Assembly (NCBI GenBank): GCA_016868785.1
Contig: VGFS01000018.1
Coordinates: forward strand, 1 to 41,256
Source of the DNA: Bacteroidota bacterium
GTDB taxonomy: Bacteria > Bacteroidota > Bacteroidia > NS11-12g > UBA955
DNA: 41,256 nt
Direction: 5' to 3'
Part shown: piece by piece, positions 18,216-27,291 of the stretch
Layout: every line of letters begins with the position of its first letter
How positions within the stretch are numbered: position 1 is the first letter of the stretch
Program-made: the position numbers and the translations under genes
Notes under the pieces: model-generated
Databases searched by the model: none
Told to the model about the DNA's origin: nothing
Seen by the model: only the letters and a program-made list of their open reading frames with translations

Positions 18216-20117
18216 TTAATGAGCCACTTGTAATCCCAAAGAAGAAATTCCTTCCTTAGATTTCAAACGAACCGTGTACAATCCCTCCGCTAAATTAGCC
18301 GTAGGAATCACAATGACCTGATCGCCGTTCACCGCAGTGAAAGTCTGGCTGTAAACCTCTCTACCCAAAGCATCTACCAATAGTACCTCCAAATTGGCCT
18401 CTACACCATTGAACTTAACCATCACCTGCTCGCTAGCGGGGTTTGGCATCATGCTCAAATTCATTAAGGTCTGCGCACGCGTTCCCACATTGGTCACCTT
18501 TACGTCGAAGTACATTGTGTCTGATTTACATGGAGGGTTGTTGGCAACCAACATCACCTTGTAAGTACCGTCTGCACTGAAAGTGTAAGTAGGCTTAGGT
18601 TGGAAGCTCTCATTACCATCGCTGTAATTCCAATAAACATTCGCCGCGTTGCTACCCGTGAATTCAAATTGGAATTTGCGACCGCCCAAACTGGTGTATT
18701 TGTATGCATTGATTGGCTTCAACACCCCGTAAACGGTCTTGGTTTTGATGGTTTCACAACCCGCGTTGTTCTTCACTGATACCTGATAACTAGAACTAGC
18801 TCCTTTCGCCTTTGCAAAAGTGGTATTCGTGGTTGACCCATTACTCCATGCATAGGTATAGGTCTGTGGAGGACCGCCTACTGGCGCTACGGTGGCTGTC
18901 AATTGAACAGAATCACCCTCGCACACCATCGTGTCGCTGGCAGTCAATGTTACGTTCGGACCATTTTGCACCTGCACCGTTACGTTGCGCTGACCTGTGC
19001 AACCCTTGTCATCAATACCGGCTACCGTGTAAATTGTAGAAGCAGTTGGCAAAGCATAAATGGTATCACCCGTATTGGAACTCAATCCGGTGGTTGGCGT
19101 CCAACTATATGTCAACGCTCCACTTGCTACCAATTTCACCCCAGTAGTTGCACCCGCACACAACGTCGCATTTGCAGGCGTAACCGTAATGGTTGGTGGT
19201 GTTGCTGTATTGTCGATCCAAATACGAATACAATTCGAAGTATCTGATTGTCCGCTGTTTGCACAAGTTACTATCGCACGAATATAACGGTACGTACCAA
19301 TGGCCGCGCTAAAGTTACCCGTATTCACGTTGGTTGTCCAAGTATTGGTTGTAAAGGTGTTTGAATCGGTAGAAGTTTGATACTTCAACGAAATGCCTGT
19401 AGACGCCGTATTTCCTGCCAAGGTAACGGTTGATGGACCTATTGCACCACAAACATAATAGGTAGACGCACTCAAAGTACCTGCATTGGGTTTGCCCTCA
19501 CAAAAGGTCGGATAAGCATCCCAAGTAACACTGTCGATGAAAATGTTACCGCCATTCGCACCACCGCGTGCAGTGGCCTGAATCAAGAAATAGTTGGTGG
19601 TTCCGGTGAACGTTGAAGGAATTGCAAATGAATATTTGTACCATCCATGAGCTACAGAATCTGGGTAAGTCTTCTTCGCGTAACGCGTAATACCACCCAA
19701 ACGCTTGGCACCCGTTAAACTGCGTATGGTGTTGAACCAAACAGTTACAGAATCATCGGTATTGTAAACCGTGTCACGGAACATGTATAAAGAGATGTAA
19801 GTGTTGGCGCTGCCACGCTTGCTCAAATCAATCACTGGCGATCCCAAAGACTGGGTTCCACCTGCGGTTGCGCCGCGTGAAGAAAAACGAGCCATTCCGG
19901 CGCCACCAAAAGGAGTACATGCAGGCATAGTACCTGCGGTGGCCGTAGTACGGCGCGACCAAGTAGGGGCACCAAATCCACCTCCACCCACAGTTTGCCA
20001 ACCAGCAGGTGGAAAAGCCGTGCCCTCAAAACCCTGTCCTGTTACAGTTTGTGCCATCAAATCTGAACCTAAAAAGGCCAGACCCAACGACATTGCATAA
20101 GTAATTATTTTTTTCAT
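18216..20117 (-). CDS. T9SS cargo protein with cleaved-adhesin/MAM-like and Ig-like domains
   Basis: A 633-residue secreted protein. The signal peptide (MKKIITYAMSLGLAFLGSDLMAQ) is followed by a cleaved-adhesin/MAM-like jelly roll at about 26-205 (GFEGTAFPPAGW, then SLGSPVIDLSKR). Several Ig/PKD-like domains come next, including LCAGATTGVKLVASGALTYSW and VCEGDSVQLTATV, and a PKD with WNYSDGNESFQPKPTYTF. The end is a type A sorting domain (MMPNPASEQVMVKF, then LAEGLYTVRL). The sorting domain directs outer-membrane crossing by T9SS and is then removed. No catalytic domain is visible; adhesion is the likely role. It starts 18 bases after the stop of the other T9SS gene on the same strand, so the two are probably co-transcribed. 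Confidence 0.88.
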   Translation of the reverse strand: MKKIITYAMSLGLAFLGSDLMAQTVTGQGFEGTAFPPAGWQTVGGGGFGAPTWSRRTTATAGTMPACTPFGGAGMARFSSRGATAGGTQSLGSPVIDLSKRGSANTYISLYMFRDTVYNTDDSVTVWFNTIRSLTGAKRLGGITRYAKKTYPDSVAHGWYKYSFAIPSTFTGTTNYFLIQATARGGANGGNIFIDSVTWDAYPTFCEGKPNAGTLSASTYYVCGAIGPSTVTLAGNTASTGISLKYQTSTDSNTFTTNTWTTNVNTGNFSAAIGTYRYIRAIVTCANSGQSDTSNCIRIWIDNTATPPTITVTPANATLCAGATTGVKLVASGALTYSWTPTTGLSSNTGDTIYALPTASTIYTVAGIDDKGCTGQRNVTVQVQNGPNVTLTASDTMVCEGDSVQLTATVAPVGGPPQTYTYAWSNGSTTNTTFAKAKGASSSYQVSVKNNAGCETIKTKTVYGVLKPINAYKYTSLGGRKFQFEFTGSNAANVYWNYSDGNESFQPKPTYTFSADGTYKVMLVANNPPCKSDTMYFDVKVTNVGTRAQTLMNLSMMPNPASEQVMVKFNGVEANLEVLLVDALGREVYSQTFTAVNGDQVIVIPTANLAEGLYTVRLKSKEGISSLGLQVAH

Positions 20118-20135
20118 GGTTAATTGTTTGTCTAT

Positions 20136-22898
20136 TTATCGTTTTGAATCCACCACCAAGAAAGTTCCTTGGCGGATCATATTTCTAAATCCTGAAACCG
20201 TTTCATCGAAAGTCACGTTCACAATGTACACATACATACCCGTCATCACCGGTTCATCCATGTACAATCCATTCCAGGGTTCGGTGATAGGTCGTCTATC
20301 AAATACACACTCACCCCAACGGTTGTAAACACTCCAAGTACCCCTTTTAACCGCGCAGGGCTTGCCCCAGTCATCCACAAACATGGGCTTTACCTCATCA
20401 TTTATGCCTTGGGATGAGAATGGACTAAACGCTGTGGGCATCCACATCTTGCAATCGCAGCGAATGGCATTGACTTTTACTGTATCTCGGCGCTCGCCAC
20501 AAGCATTGTACGTATGCAAACTGTAATTTCCAGATTGAGACACATTCAAATTGCCTGTTTTGGCGCCCGTATTCCACAAATATTTGCTGTATCCCGAAAA
20601 TTGTGCCCCTTTCAATGTATAACTCACACCGCCACAGAACCATTCCTCTGCAACCAAACGCTTTTCGGGAATCGTATCCTTGTAAATGTAAAAGGTATCG
20701 GTTCTAACCCCACAATCGTTGGTCATTGTCAACCAAAATTTCCCTGTACCCATGATCACCCGCTGCGGAGAACCCGTCAAATCATCCCATTGGTAACCCT
20801 TCACATCCGGATGCGTCATATCCAAATTCCATGCGAATATACTACTGCAAAATGTGGTATCCTTCACCCGACTTTTGGTGGGAGGCAATTTGATTTTGAT
20901 GTTAAAGGTATCATACGCCACCCCGCACAAATTGGTTACAGTAAGAGTCGCCGTCATAGAAGAATTGAACGTTTTTGGCACCATTGTATCACCATCCAAC
21001 CATGTATACAAACTGGCGGGCACTTTGGGAAAATCCACCACGATGTTCTTGCCAACACAAACCCCTGTATCCTTAATTTTAGGTGCCACAGGCGGCAGTA
21101 ACAATTTAAACCGCACGCTATCCACACGACTTCCGCAGGCATTTCTCGTATCCAACCAATAAACTCCTGGCTTGGTAAAAGTCCGCGTCGATAGCGTACT
21201 TCCATTGTCCCAAACGTATTTACAAAATGGCTGCGCCACATCAATGGTATAGTTAAAAGGACTCTTACAAAACAGAGTATCTTTCAAATTGGGCTTTACC
21301 GGAGCCGAGGCCTTACCCACGATTACCGTGTCTTTGCGCGTTCCACAGGCATTGGTGCTGTTCACTATATAAGTACCCTCAACAGTGAATGTTCTGGAAG
21401 GGGATGTATTTCCATCCGACCAAGAATAACTCTCCGCCAATGCTTGCGTTGCATCGGTGGATACACTGGTGGTGGATGGACACATAACCAATGGCGAGGT
21501 CACCACCTTAATGGGCATCGGACAGACCTGTGTGCAGTTCACCGCTTGGTTGATATACAATGAAGTTGTATCAAAATTCACGATAGCAAGATCACCGAAA
21601 CTACTCTCTGTGTATCCTGTGGATGCAGCCCATGTCCAAGTTAATGCCGTATTGTTCACCGTAGATGTAGACGTTCCACAGTTGGTGTTACACGGACTGT
21701 TGATCATGAAATTGTTGTGTACACCCGCTGAATTATCTACGCCAATGGCCACCATACCTCCTTTGGGCATAGGCACAAAGGACCGCATGAAACCCGCCAA
21801 TGCGAAGTTTGTGTTTCCGTTCGATAAAATCTTCTGCGTTTGTGTGGTTGCGCCCGTTGCCGTATCGATTTGGACCAACAATTCCCGGTTATTGGCAAAA
21901 GTTTGATAAGTTGAACTCACCCACAACGACCCGCCCTCGAGGATCAGATGCTGCCCCGTCTCATTCACATTATTCGCACCAATGCTGCGTGTCCATTTCC
22001 GGGTTCCATCTGCCGTAAAGGCGCAGACTAAGATTTGTGCCGTCAAATTCGCACCAGAAGTTCCCACGGTATAAATCGTACCACCTGGAGCTACCAACAC
22101 ATGGCCAAATTGATTAATACCATTGCTCGTTCCTTTCCAAAGACTGCGCAGGGTTCCGTCGGTTTTCACATACGCTGCAAATGGATATGTTTGCGTGGAT
22201 CTGCACCAACCTGTAATTACCCACTCACCGCCTACCCTTGCTACGCCCCAACCATGGTGCTCGTTGTTGCCCATGTCTAGGTTTAATGTCCATTTGGTAA
22301 CACCGTTGCTATCCAATTGGGCTGCAATCAAATTGCGCTTTCCAGTTAACTGAGCACCTGTCCCCACCACCACGATGGTATTGGCATCGTAAACCAACAC
22401 ATGGTTAAATACATCGCCCTGACCGTTTCTATTCGAACTCGGGGTTTCTCTCGTCCATTTCAATTGCCCGCCTGGGGTAAAATAACTCACCGTGGCAAGC
22501 GCGGCATTTACCGAACCCACAACACTTGAACCTACCGCAACCGCCCCTCCCGATGGAGTGGTAGCTACGTCGTTGATGATCTCATTTGAACCAGTCCCTT
22601 TCACACCGTAGCGTATGGCACCCACAAATTTCCCGGTGTCATCGTACTTCATGAGCCATCCATCGCCGTGATTCGCCCCGTTCACCGTTCCGTATCCAGC
22701 CACCCAAAAACCTTTGGAGCGATTCGACACGGCCATGGTATTCCAAGAGCTAAACTGTCGGGTACCCACAACCTTTTCTGTGAGCGTAAAGTATTGTCGC
22801 TTAATGAATGGATAACAAATTTGTCCATTCAAACCCACGATACTTAAAAATACCATAATAGATACTAATGTATTTTTACATTGGCTAAAAATTTTCAC
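20136..22898 (-). CDS. T9SS type B cargo: beta-propeller plus five Cys-containing PKD-like repeats
   Basis: About 920 residues. The N-terminal region of about 400 residues has repeated strands of the type W-L-M-K-Y-D-x-x-G, A-A-Q-L-D-S-N-G-V-T-K-W and V-C-A-F-T-A-D-G-T-R-K-W, as in beta-propellers. Next come five tandem units of about 75-85 residues, each with an early Cys and ending in N-x-C-G-x-x-x-D-T/S (NACGTRKDT, NACGSRVDS, NLCGVAYDT, NDCGVRTDT, NACGERRDT). The end is a gliding-motility-type CHU_C domain (MPTAFSPFSSQGIND, VYNRWGECVFD, WNGLYMDEPVMTGMYVY), which marks type B T9SS cargo kept at the cell surface. I chose the GTG at 22898 because it gives a compact signal peptide; a TTG at 22934 would add 12 basic residues. 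Confidence 0.85.
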   Translation of the reverse strand: MKIFSQCKNTLVSIMVFLSIVGLNGQICYPFIKRQYFTLTEKVVGTRQFSSWNTMAVSNRSKGFWVAGYGTVNGANHGDGWLMKYDDTGKFVGAIRYGVKGTGSNEIINDVATTPSGGAVAVGSSVVGSVNAALATVSYFTPGGQLKWTRETPSSNRNGQGDVFNHVLVYDANTIVVVGTGAQLTGKRNLIAAQLDSNGVTKWTLNLDMGNNEHHGWGVARVGGEWVITGWCRSTQTYPFAAYVKTDGTLRSLWKGTSNGINQFGHVLVAPGGTIYTVGTSGANLTAQILVCAFTADGTRKWTRSIGANNVNETGQHLILEGGSLWVSSTYQTFANNRELLVQIDTATGATTQTQKILSNGNTNFALAGFMRSFVPMPKGGMVAIGVDNSAGVHNNFMINSPCNTNCGTSTSTVNNTALTWTWAASTGYTESSFGDLAIVNFDTTSLYINQAVNCTQVCPMPIKVVTSPLVMCPSTTSVSTDATQALAESYSWSDGNTSPSRTFTVEGTYIVNSTNACGTRKDTVIVGKASAPVKPNLKDTLFCKSPFNYTIDVAQPFCKYVWDNGSTLSTRTFTKPGVYWLDTRNACGSRVDSVRFKLLLPPVAPKIKDTGVCVGKNIVVDFPKVPASLYTWLDGDTMVPKTFNSSMTATLTVTNLCGVAYDTFNIKIKLPPTKSRVKDTTFCSSIFAWNLDMTHPDVKGYQWDDLTGSPQRVIMGTGKFWLTMTNDCGVRTDTFYIYKDTIPEKRLVAEEWFCGGVSYTLKGAQFSGYSKYLWNTGAKTGNLNVSQSGNYSLHTYNACGERRDTVKVNAIRCDCKMWMPTAFSPFSSQGINDEVKPMFVDDWGKPCAVKRGTWSVYNRWGECVFDRRPITEPWNGLYMDEPVMTGMYVYIVNVTFDETVSGFRNMIRQGTFLVVDSKR

Positions 22899-23152
22899 AG
22901 CTTTTTTGTACTTTTTTGTAAATATAGACGACAAAACACCTCTTTTCGTTCACTAACGATCAAAAAAGTTTTGCCACATTGAGGCAAAATACAAAAATGA
23001 TTCCCACCCCCAAAAAAAAATACTTTTTTTTATTCCTGTGCTTTCCAGCTTCTTGGCAATTTTCGCCAATCTTCCTCGGAGGGCACACTGCCATTTGGTG
23101 ATTACGTTCCAAATTGCCGACCTTTACATTTTGAAAATCCTCTCGTAAGACA

Positions 23153-23722
23153 TTGGAAAAACTCATCATCTTTTCTGCACCCTCCGGATCGGGCAAAACC
23201 ACTGTGGTTAAACACTTACTGAGTGTCATGAAATCCAAATTGGCCTTTTCCGTGAGCGCCACCACCCGCAGTCCCCGCCCAGGAGAACTCGACGGGCGAG
23301 AATACCATTTTCTTGAACTCGATGATTTTCGTAAAAAAATCAAAGCCGGTGAATTCTTAGAACATGAAGAAGTCTATGCCGGCATCCTTTATGGTACCCT
23401 CATGAGTGAAGTCCGCAAGATATGGTCAGAAAGCAAAGCGGTAGTATTCGACGTTGATGTAAAGGGGGGCTTGAACTTGAAACGACAGTTTGGCAACCAA
23501 GCACTGGCGGTATTCTTACGTCCACCCAGCATAGATATATTGATGGAACGCCTCACCAAACGCAGCACAGAAGTTGAACATCAACTGCAAGAGCGCATCG
23601 CCAAAGCCAATTACGAATTGAGCTTTGAAAACCAGTACGATACGGTTGTTGTCAACGATAAATTGGAAGAAACTTTCGCCACATGCGAAAAATTGGTCAG
23701 TGATTTCTTAACCAATCCTTAA
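23153..23722 (+). CDS. gmk: Guanylate kinase
   Basis: A 189-residue cytosolic enzyme that phosphorylates GMP to GDP with ATP. The P-loop is APSGSGKTT at residues 9-17. The GMP-binding region follows (ATTRSPRPGELDGREYHF, then FLEHEEVYAGILYGT). DVDVKGGLNLK matches the D-V-x-G-x-x-x-V/L-K segment, and the lid has LTKRSTEVEHQLQERI. The start is a TTG directly before EKLIIFSAPSG; no ATG lies near. It is 30 bases before nadD on the same strand, so both nucleotide-metabolism genes may share a transcript. Confidence 0.95.
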   Translation: MEKLIIFSAPSGSGKTTVVKHLLSVMKSKLAFSVSATTRSPRPGELDGREYHFLELDDFRKKIKAGEFLEHEEVYAGILYGTLMSEVRKIWSESKAVVFDVDVKGGLNLKRQFGNQALAVFLRPPSIDILMERLTKRSTEVEHQLQERIAKANYELSFENQYDTVVVNDKLEETFATCEKLVSDFLTNP

Positions 23723-23752
23723 ACAAACCCACCCCAATATCGTTAAGTAACC

Positions 23753-24343
23753 ATGCGCGTTGGCTTATATTTTGGATCGTTCAACCCCTTGCACACGGGA
23801 CATCTGCAAGTGGCTCGCTATTTCCGAGATATTGAAGTCTTTGATGCGATTTGGTTTGTACCCTCGCCCCTCAACCCCCACAAATCGGAAGAAACTTTGG
23901 TTCCGGCAGAACTCCGGTTGTCATGGGTCAACACAGCGCTACAAGGTGAGCCATACTTTCATTGTTGCGATGTAGAATTTGGCTTGGGATTACCCAGCTA
24001 CACCCATCGAACAGTGAAACACCTTCAGTCGCTGCATCCAGAACACCAGTTTTCATTGATTATGGGTGCCGATAATCTCTTGCATTTTCACAAATGGAAC
24101 CACGCCAAAGAACTGGCCGAAATTTGTCCGCTTTTCGTCTATGCCCGCCCCGGTTACAACAAACCCCAAGACCCAATGCCATTTGGGGCAACATGGTACG
24201 ATGCCCCCCTGTTGCATATTTCAGCCACTGAAATTCGCGACAAACTAGCCAACCATGAATCCATTCATGAATTGGTGCCATCAAGCATTCTGGCCGAGGT
24301 CGAGGCTTTTTTTCAGCACTTTTTCGCGGAACAACACCAATAG
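23753..24343 (+). CDS. nadD: Nicotinate-nucleotide adenylyltransferase
   Basis: A 196-residue enzyme that adenylates nicotinate mononucleotide in NAD synthesis. The nucleotidyltransferase motif GSFNPLHTGH is at residues 8-17 and the second motif ISATEIRDKL sits near the C-terminus. SLIMGADNLLHFHKW is the substrate-binding stretch typical of NadD. It follows gmk after 30 bases. Its last 63 bases overlap the 3' end of the convergent transporter gene, so both proteins end within the other's antisense sequence. Confidence 0.95.
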   Translation: MRVGLYFGSFNPLHTGHLQVARYFRDIEVFDAIWFVPSPLNPHKSEETLVPAELRLSWVNTALQGEPYFHCCDVEFGLGLPSYTHRTVKHLQSLHPEHQFSLIMGADNLLHFHKWNHAKELAEICPLFVYARPGYNKPQDPMPFGATWYDAPLLHISATEIRDKLANHESIHELVPSSILAEVEAFFQHFFAEQHQ

Positions 24344-25204
24344 ATAGCCCACGGTAAAGGTCACAACCACACTGTACAACGCGTATACCAATGCGGGCTT
24401 TTCCATCAAGGGATTTTGTAGTTTATCGCCCGCTATTAGCAATGCCAAGGCCGTATTGTGAAGTCCCACCTCAATGGCAATGGTGATGCGATTTCTATAG
24501 CTCAATGCAAAGGGAATTCCCACCGCAAACCCCAGCAACATAGAAAGCACATTAAGAGCAATCACGTAAGGGGTAAGGGTGAGGATGTCACTGCCCGACA
24601 TAGCTGTACCGCCTTGATCTAGGCCTGCAATGAATTTAAAACCAAAAACCATGAGCAACAGCAAGGGCAATACCACATTCAACCATTTGCTTACGCCCAC
24701 CACGTTTTTGCCTAACCGCAATCGCGCTGCCATACCCAACCAAGCGGGAATGATTGTCACCGCAAAGATTTCTAACAGGGTATTCCAAAACGGCAGCGAT
24801 ACCGACTGATCGCCTTGATTCATGAAATGCGATAAGAACAAATTCACCATCAAAGGAATCGACAAGAGCGACAACAGCGCATTGGACACAGTGAGCGACA
24901 CGGCCAGGGCCACATTGCCCTTCACAAAATAACTGATAAGGTTGGAAGTGATTCCGCCCGGACAAACACTCAAAATCATGATGCCCACTTTCCACTCTGG
25001 AGATAAAGACGAAGAATACACCATCGCGGCAGCCAACATCGGCAGCAACACCATTTGGGCGAACAACCCTATAGTCAAAGACTTAGGCTGATCAAAAAGG
25101 GCTTGGAAATCTTCCTTTTTCAGCGAAAGACCCAATCCAAACATGATCAGTGCCAACACCCCGTTTAGGAGCCAATTGATGTTAATGACCGACAGGAGCA
25201 ACAT
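24281..25204 (-). CDS. Bile acid:sodium symporter (BASS/SBF) family transporter
   Basis: A 307-residue inner-membrane protein with about 8-10 hydrophobic segments. Family marks are MFGLGLSLKKEDF near the N-terminus and ILSVCPGGITSNLISYFVKGN, which contains the cation-site Pro-Gly-Gly and Asn-Leu residues. The EVGLHNTALAL segment is also typical of BASS proteins. They use a sodium gradient to carry organic acids; the natural substrate here is unknown. The ATG overlaps the LysE-type gene by 23 bases, implying coupled translation. The 3' end overlaps nadD by 63 bases. Confidence 0.9.
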   Translation of the reverse strand: MLLLSVININWLLNGVLALIMFGLGLSLKKEDFQALFDQPKSLTIGLFAQMVLLPMLAAAMVYSSSLSPEWKVGIMILSVCPGGITSNLISYFVKGNVALAVSLTVSNALLSLLSIPLMVNLFLSHFMNQGDQSVSLPFWNTLLEIFAVTIIPAWLGMAARLRLGKNVVGVSKWLNVVLPLLLLMVFGFKFIAGLDQGGTAMSGSDILTLTPYVIALNVLSMLLGFAVGIPFALSYRNRITIAIEVGLHNTALALLIAGDKLQNPLMEKPALVYALYSVVVTFTVGYLLVLFREKVLKKSLDLGQNA

Positions 25205-25841
25205 ACCAAGCGTGCAGCAAGACTACAAAATGATAGGCGAAATACAAACCGATGGCCGATAAAATAGCGCCAAAATAACGGTTCACCAGCTGATATACAC
25301 GCTCGCTGAGTTTCTTTCCGATGTAATCACTGAGATACACCTTACCCAAATCCAAAGCCAACAAAGTGCACAAAATTGTAATCAATTCTACCAAAATAAA
25401 GGTGCGACCTGCTTCGGTATGGGCTTCACCTCCCACACTCAACGTGGCTATCACACTCACCCACAACAACATCACAAATGGGTTGATGATGTTCATGAAA
25501 AAACCGCGGTACACCGAAGCCGATGCACTCACTTTGATTTCGGGCAATTTATGGTGCTTGATGAATGCCGATTGCAAACCCAAGTATAAAATGGTAGCGG
25601 CAGCAAGCCCTGTAAAAATGAGCTGGAAGGTAGGTTTGGTGAAATAACGACTCAAGCCAAAAAAACACAGCAAAGCCACAAACATTTCACTCAAGAAAAT
25701 TCCCAAAGCCACTTGCATGCCTTGCCTCTTGCCGCCATGAATGCCTGTGTGTATCAATGTAAAAAAGGAAGGACCAAAACTGAGCAGGCCGATTAAAAAA
25801 CCGTACCACACTCCTTTCCCTATTGACAAAACCAATTCCAA
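25182..25841 (-). CDS. LysE/RhtB-type amino-acid exporter family protein
   Basis: A 219-residue inner-membrane protein with about six hydrophobic segments. The opening GVWYGFLIGLLSFGPSFFTLIHTGIHGGKRQGM is the LysE signature (a G-x-x-x-G-P-x-x block followed by a G-x-x-x-G-x-x-x-A loop), and GFFMNIINPFVMLLWV is the second conserved block (N-x-x-N-P). Such proteins export amino acids or related solutes. The start is a TTG at 25841, with further TTG codons two and four codons on. It is followed by the BASS gene with a 23-base overlap and preceded by the inositol-monophosphatase gene, 54 bases away. Confidence 0.88.
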   Translation of the reverse strand: MELVLSIGKGVWYGFLIGLLSFGPSFFTLIHTGIHGGKRQGMQVALGIFLSEMFVALLCFFGLSRYFTKPTFQLIFTGLAAATILYLGLQSAFIKHHKLPEIKVSASASVYRGFFMNIINPFVMLLWVSVIATLSVGGEAHTEAGRTFILVELITILCTLLALDLGKVYLSDYIGKKLSERVYQLVNRYFGAILSAIGLYFAYHFVVLLHAWYVAPVGH

Positions 25842-25895
25842 AGCCGTGGTCGCAAATTAGGCCCGATTTATGGGTTGTACAACTCCGAATTTGGC

Positions 25896-26711
25896 TTAGC
25901 CCAATTTATCTGTCACTCGTTGTAAGAATTCTTTCGCCAGGGCCGGGTGCGATGCAATGATCTCTCGCTGAAAAAGAACCTGAGACCCCCCTGAAAAATT
26001 GGAAACAAAGCCTCCCGCCTCCTCCACCAGCAGGGCTCCGGCGGCCACATCCCAAGGGGCCAATCCCATTTCGTAGAACGCTTCAAACCGACCAGCAGCA
26101 GTATAGGCCAAGTCAATGGCCGCCGAGCCCATCCTGCGCAATCCGTGGGTGCTTCGCATCAAATCGGACAGCAACAACAAATAAGGCCCCATTTTGGCAA
26201 AATCGTAGTACGGAAATCCGGTGGCAATGAGGGAGTCGGCTAAGGCTACATGACCCTCCAAACGCAGCGACTTCCCATTCAAAAATGCACCCCCACCGCG
26301 GTAAGCCGTAAAAGTTTCACCCAAAGCCGGAGCATGAACCACCCCCAATTGGGTATCACCCGAATCCCACAAAGCCACACTCACCGCAAAAACTGGCAAT
26401 CCATGCAGAAAATTTGTGGTCCCATCCAAAGGATCAATGATCCACGTGGGATTTTCACCCAAAGAAGAATCGGGATGAAACTCCTCCCCAATAAAACTAG
26501 ACCCTGGCAGAATTTGCGCCAGTCCATCCATCAGTCGCTGTTCGGATTCTTTGTCCACAAAACTCACCAGCTGGTTGAGTCCTTTGTCGACAATATCCAG
26601 AGACTTTACCGATTGCCAATGCTGCATTTGGAACGCACCCACTTCGGCGCACAATGCCTCAACCGCATCCAACATGGGCAATAATTGATTGGCAGTCAAA
26701 GCCGAAGTCAT
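25896..26711 (-). CDS. Inositol-monophosphatase family protein (SuhB-like)
   Basis: A 271-residue cytosolic, metal-dependent phosphatase. The metal-binding set is visible: GEEF with E76-E77, IIDPLDGTTNF with D93 and D96, and APWDVAAGALLVEEAGG with the third Asp. Family members remove phosphate from inositol phosphates, 3'-phosphoadenosine 5'-phosphate, fructose 1,6-bisphosphate or histidinol phosphate, so the exact substrate is open. It starts 3 bases after the bacilliredoxin stop, clearly one operon. Confidence 0.92.
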   Translation of the reverse strand: MTSALTANQLLPMLDAVEALCAEVGAFQMQHWQSVKSLDIVDKGLNQLVSFVDKESEQRLMDGLAQILPGSSFIGEEFHPDSSLGENPTWIIDPLDGTTNFLHGLPVFAVSVALWDSGDTQLGVVHAPALGETFTAYRGGGAFLNGKSLRLEGHVALADSLIATGFPYYDFAKMGPYLLLLSDLMRSTHGLRRMGSAAIDLAYTAAGRFEAFYEMGLAPWDVAAGALLVEEAGGFVSNFSGGSQVLFQREIIASHPALAKEFLQRVTDKLG

Positions 26712-26714
26712 AGA

Positions 26715-27131
26715 CTAGCAGTGGGTTGCGTAGGCGCCCTGAAGGTTGTCGGCCACCATATCTGCGGTACGACCTTCGATCATGTGTCGCTCCACCATAT
26801 GTACCACCTCACCACCTTTGAACAAGGCTACAGCGGGTGATGACGGAGGATAAGGCGCCATGTATTCGCGAATTTTCGCTACGGCATCCAAATCTTGTCC
26901 TGCAAAAACCGTCACCATTTTCGATGGCTTTTTATCGCCAGACAGCGACTTCAATACACCTGGGCGGGCAGAACCTGCAGCACAACCGCAAACAGAATTC
27001 ACCATGACCAGGGTGGTATCCTCATTGCCTTCCATGAAAACAACAACATCTTCTGCTGTTTTCAATTCGGTAAAACCGCCGTTTGTCAATTCTGCACGCA
27101 TGGGTGCTACAAGCATTTCTGGGTATGGCAT
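26715..27131 (-). CDS. BrxA/BrxB-family bacilliredoxin (YphP/YqiW type)
   Basis: A 138-residue thioredoxin-fold protein. The motif VCGCAAG has Cys48 and Cys50 (CGC), diagnostic of bacilliredoxins, which remove bacillithiol from mixed disulfides. LKSLSGDKKP and PYPPSSPAVALFKGGEVVHMVERHMIEG are conserved family segments. The C-terminus carries a third Cys. It is the first gene of a minus-strand operon with the phosphatase and two transporters, and has a strong promoter just upstream. It suggests that the organism uses bacillithiol or a similar thiol. Confidence 0.93.
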   Translation of the reverse strand: MPYPEMLVAPMRAELTNGGFTELKTAEDVVVFMEGNEDTTLVMVNSVCGCAAGSARPGVLKSLSGDKKPSKMVTVFAGQDLDAVAKIREYMAPYPPSSPAVALFKGGEVVHMVERHMIEGRTADMVADNLQGAYATHC

Positions 27132-27154
27132 AATCGTAGAATGTTAAATTTTTA

Positions 27155-27181
27155 CAAAGATACAAAATTCAAAGAGTGCAA
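27155..27181 (-). promoter_or_regulatory. Promoter of the bacilliredoxin operon
   Basis: TATCTTTG (27155-27162, minus strand) is an exact TAnnTTTG match. A TTG at 27179-27181 lies 16 bases upstream of it, slightly closer than usual. The ATG is 23 bases downstream. Confidence 0.6.
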
Positions 27182-27291
27182 CCATTGACGACAGTAGTGT
27201 CATTTTCACAAAACACATCCAGAAACCATTCAAAATATTGTATATTCCCGGTTGTTTTCAAAACAACATAACACGACAATTCAGTGTCAAT

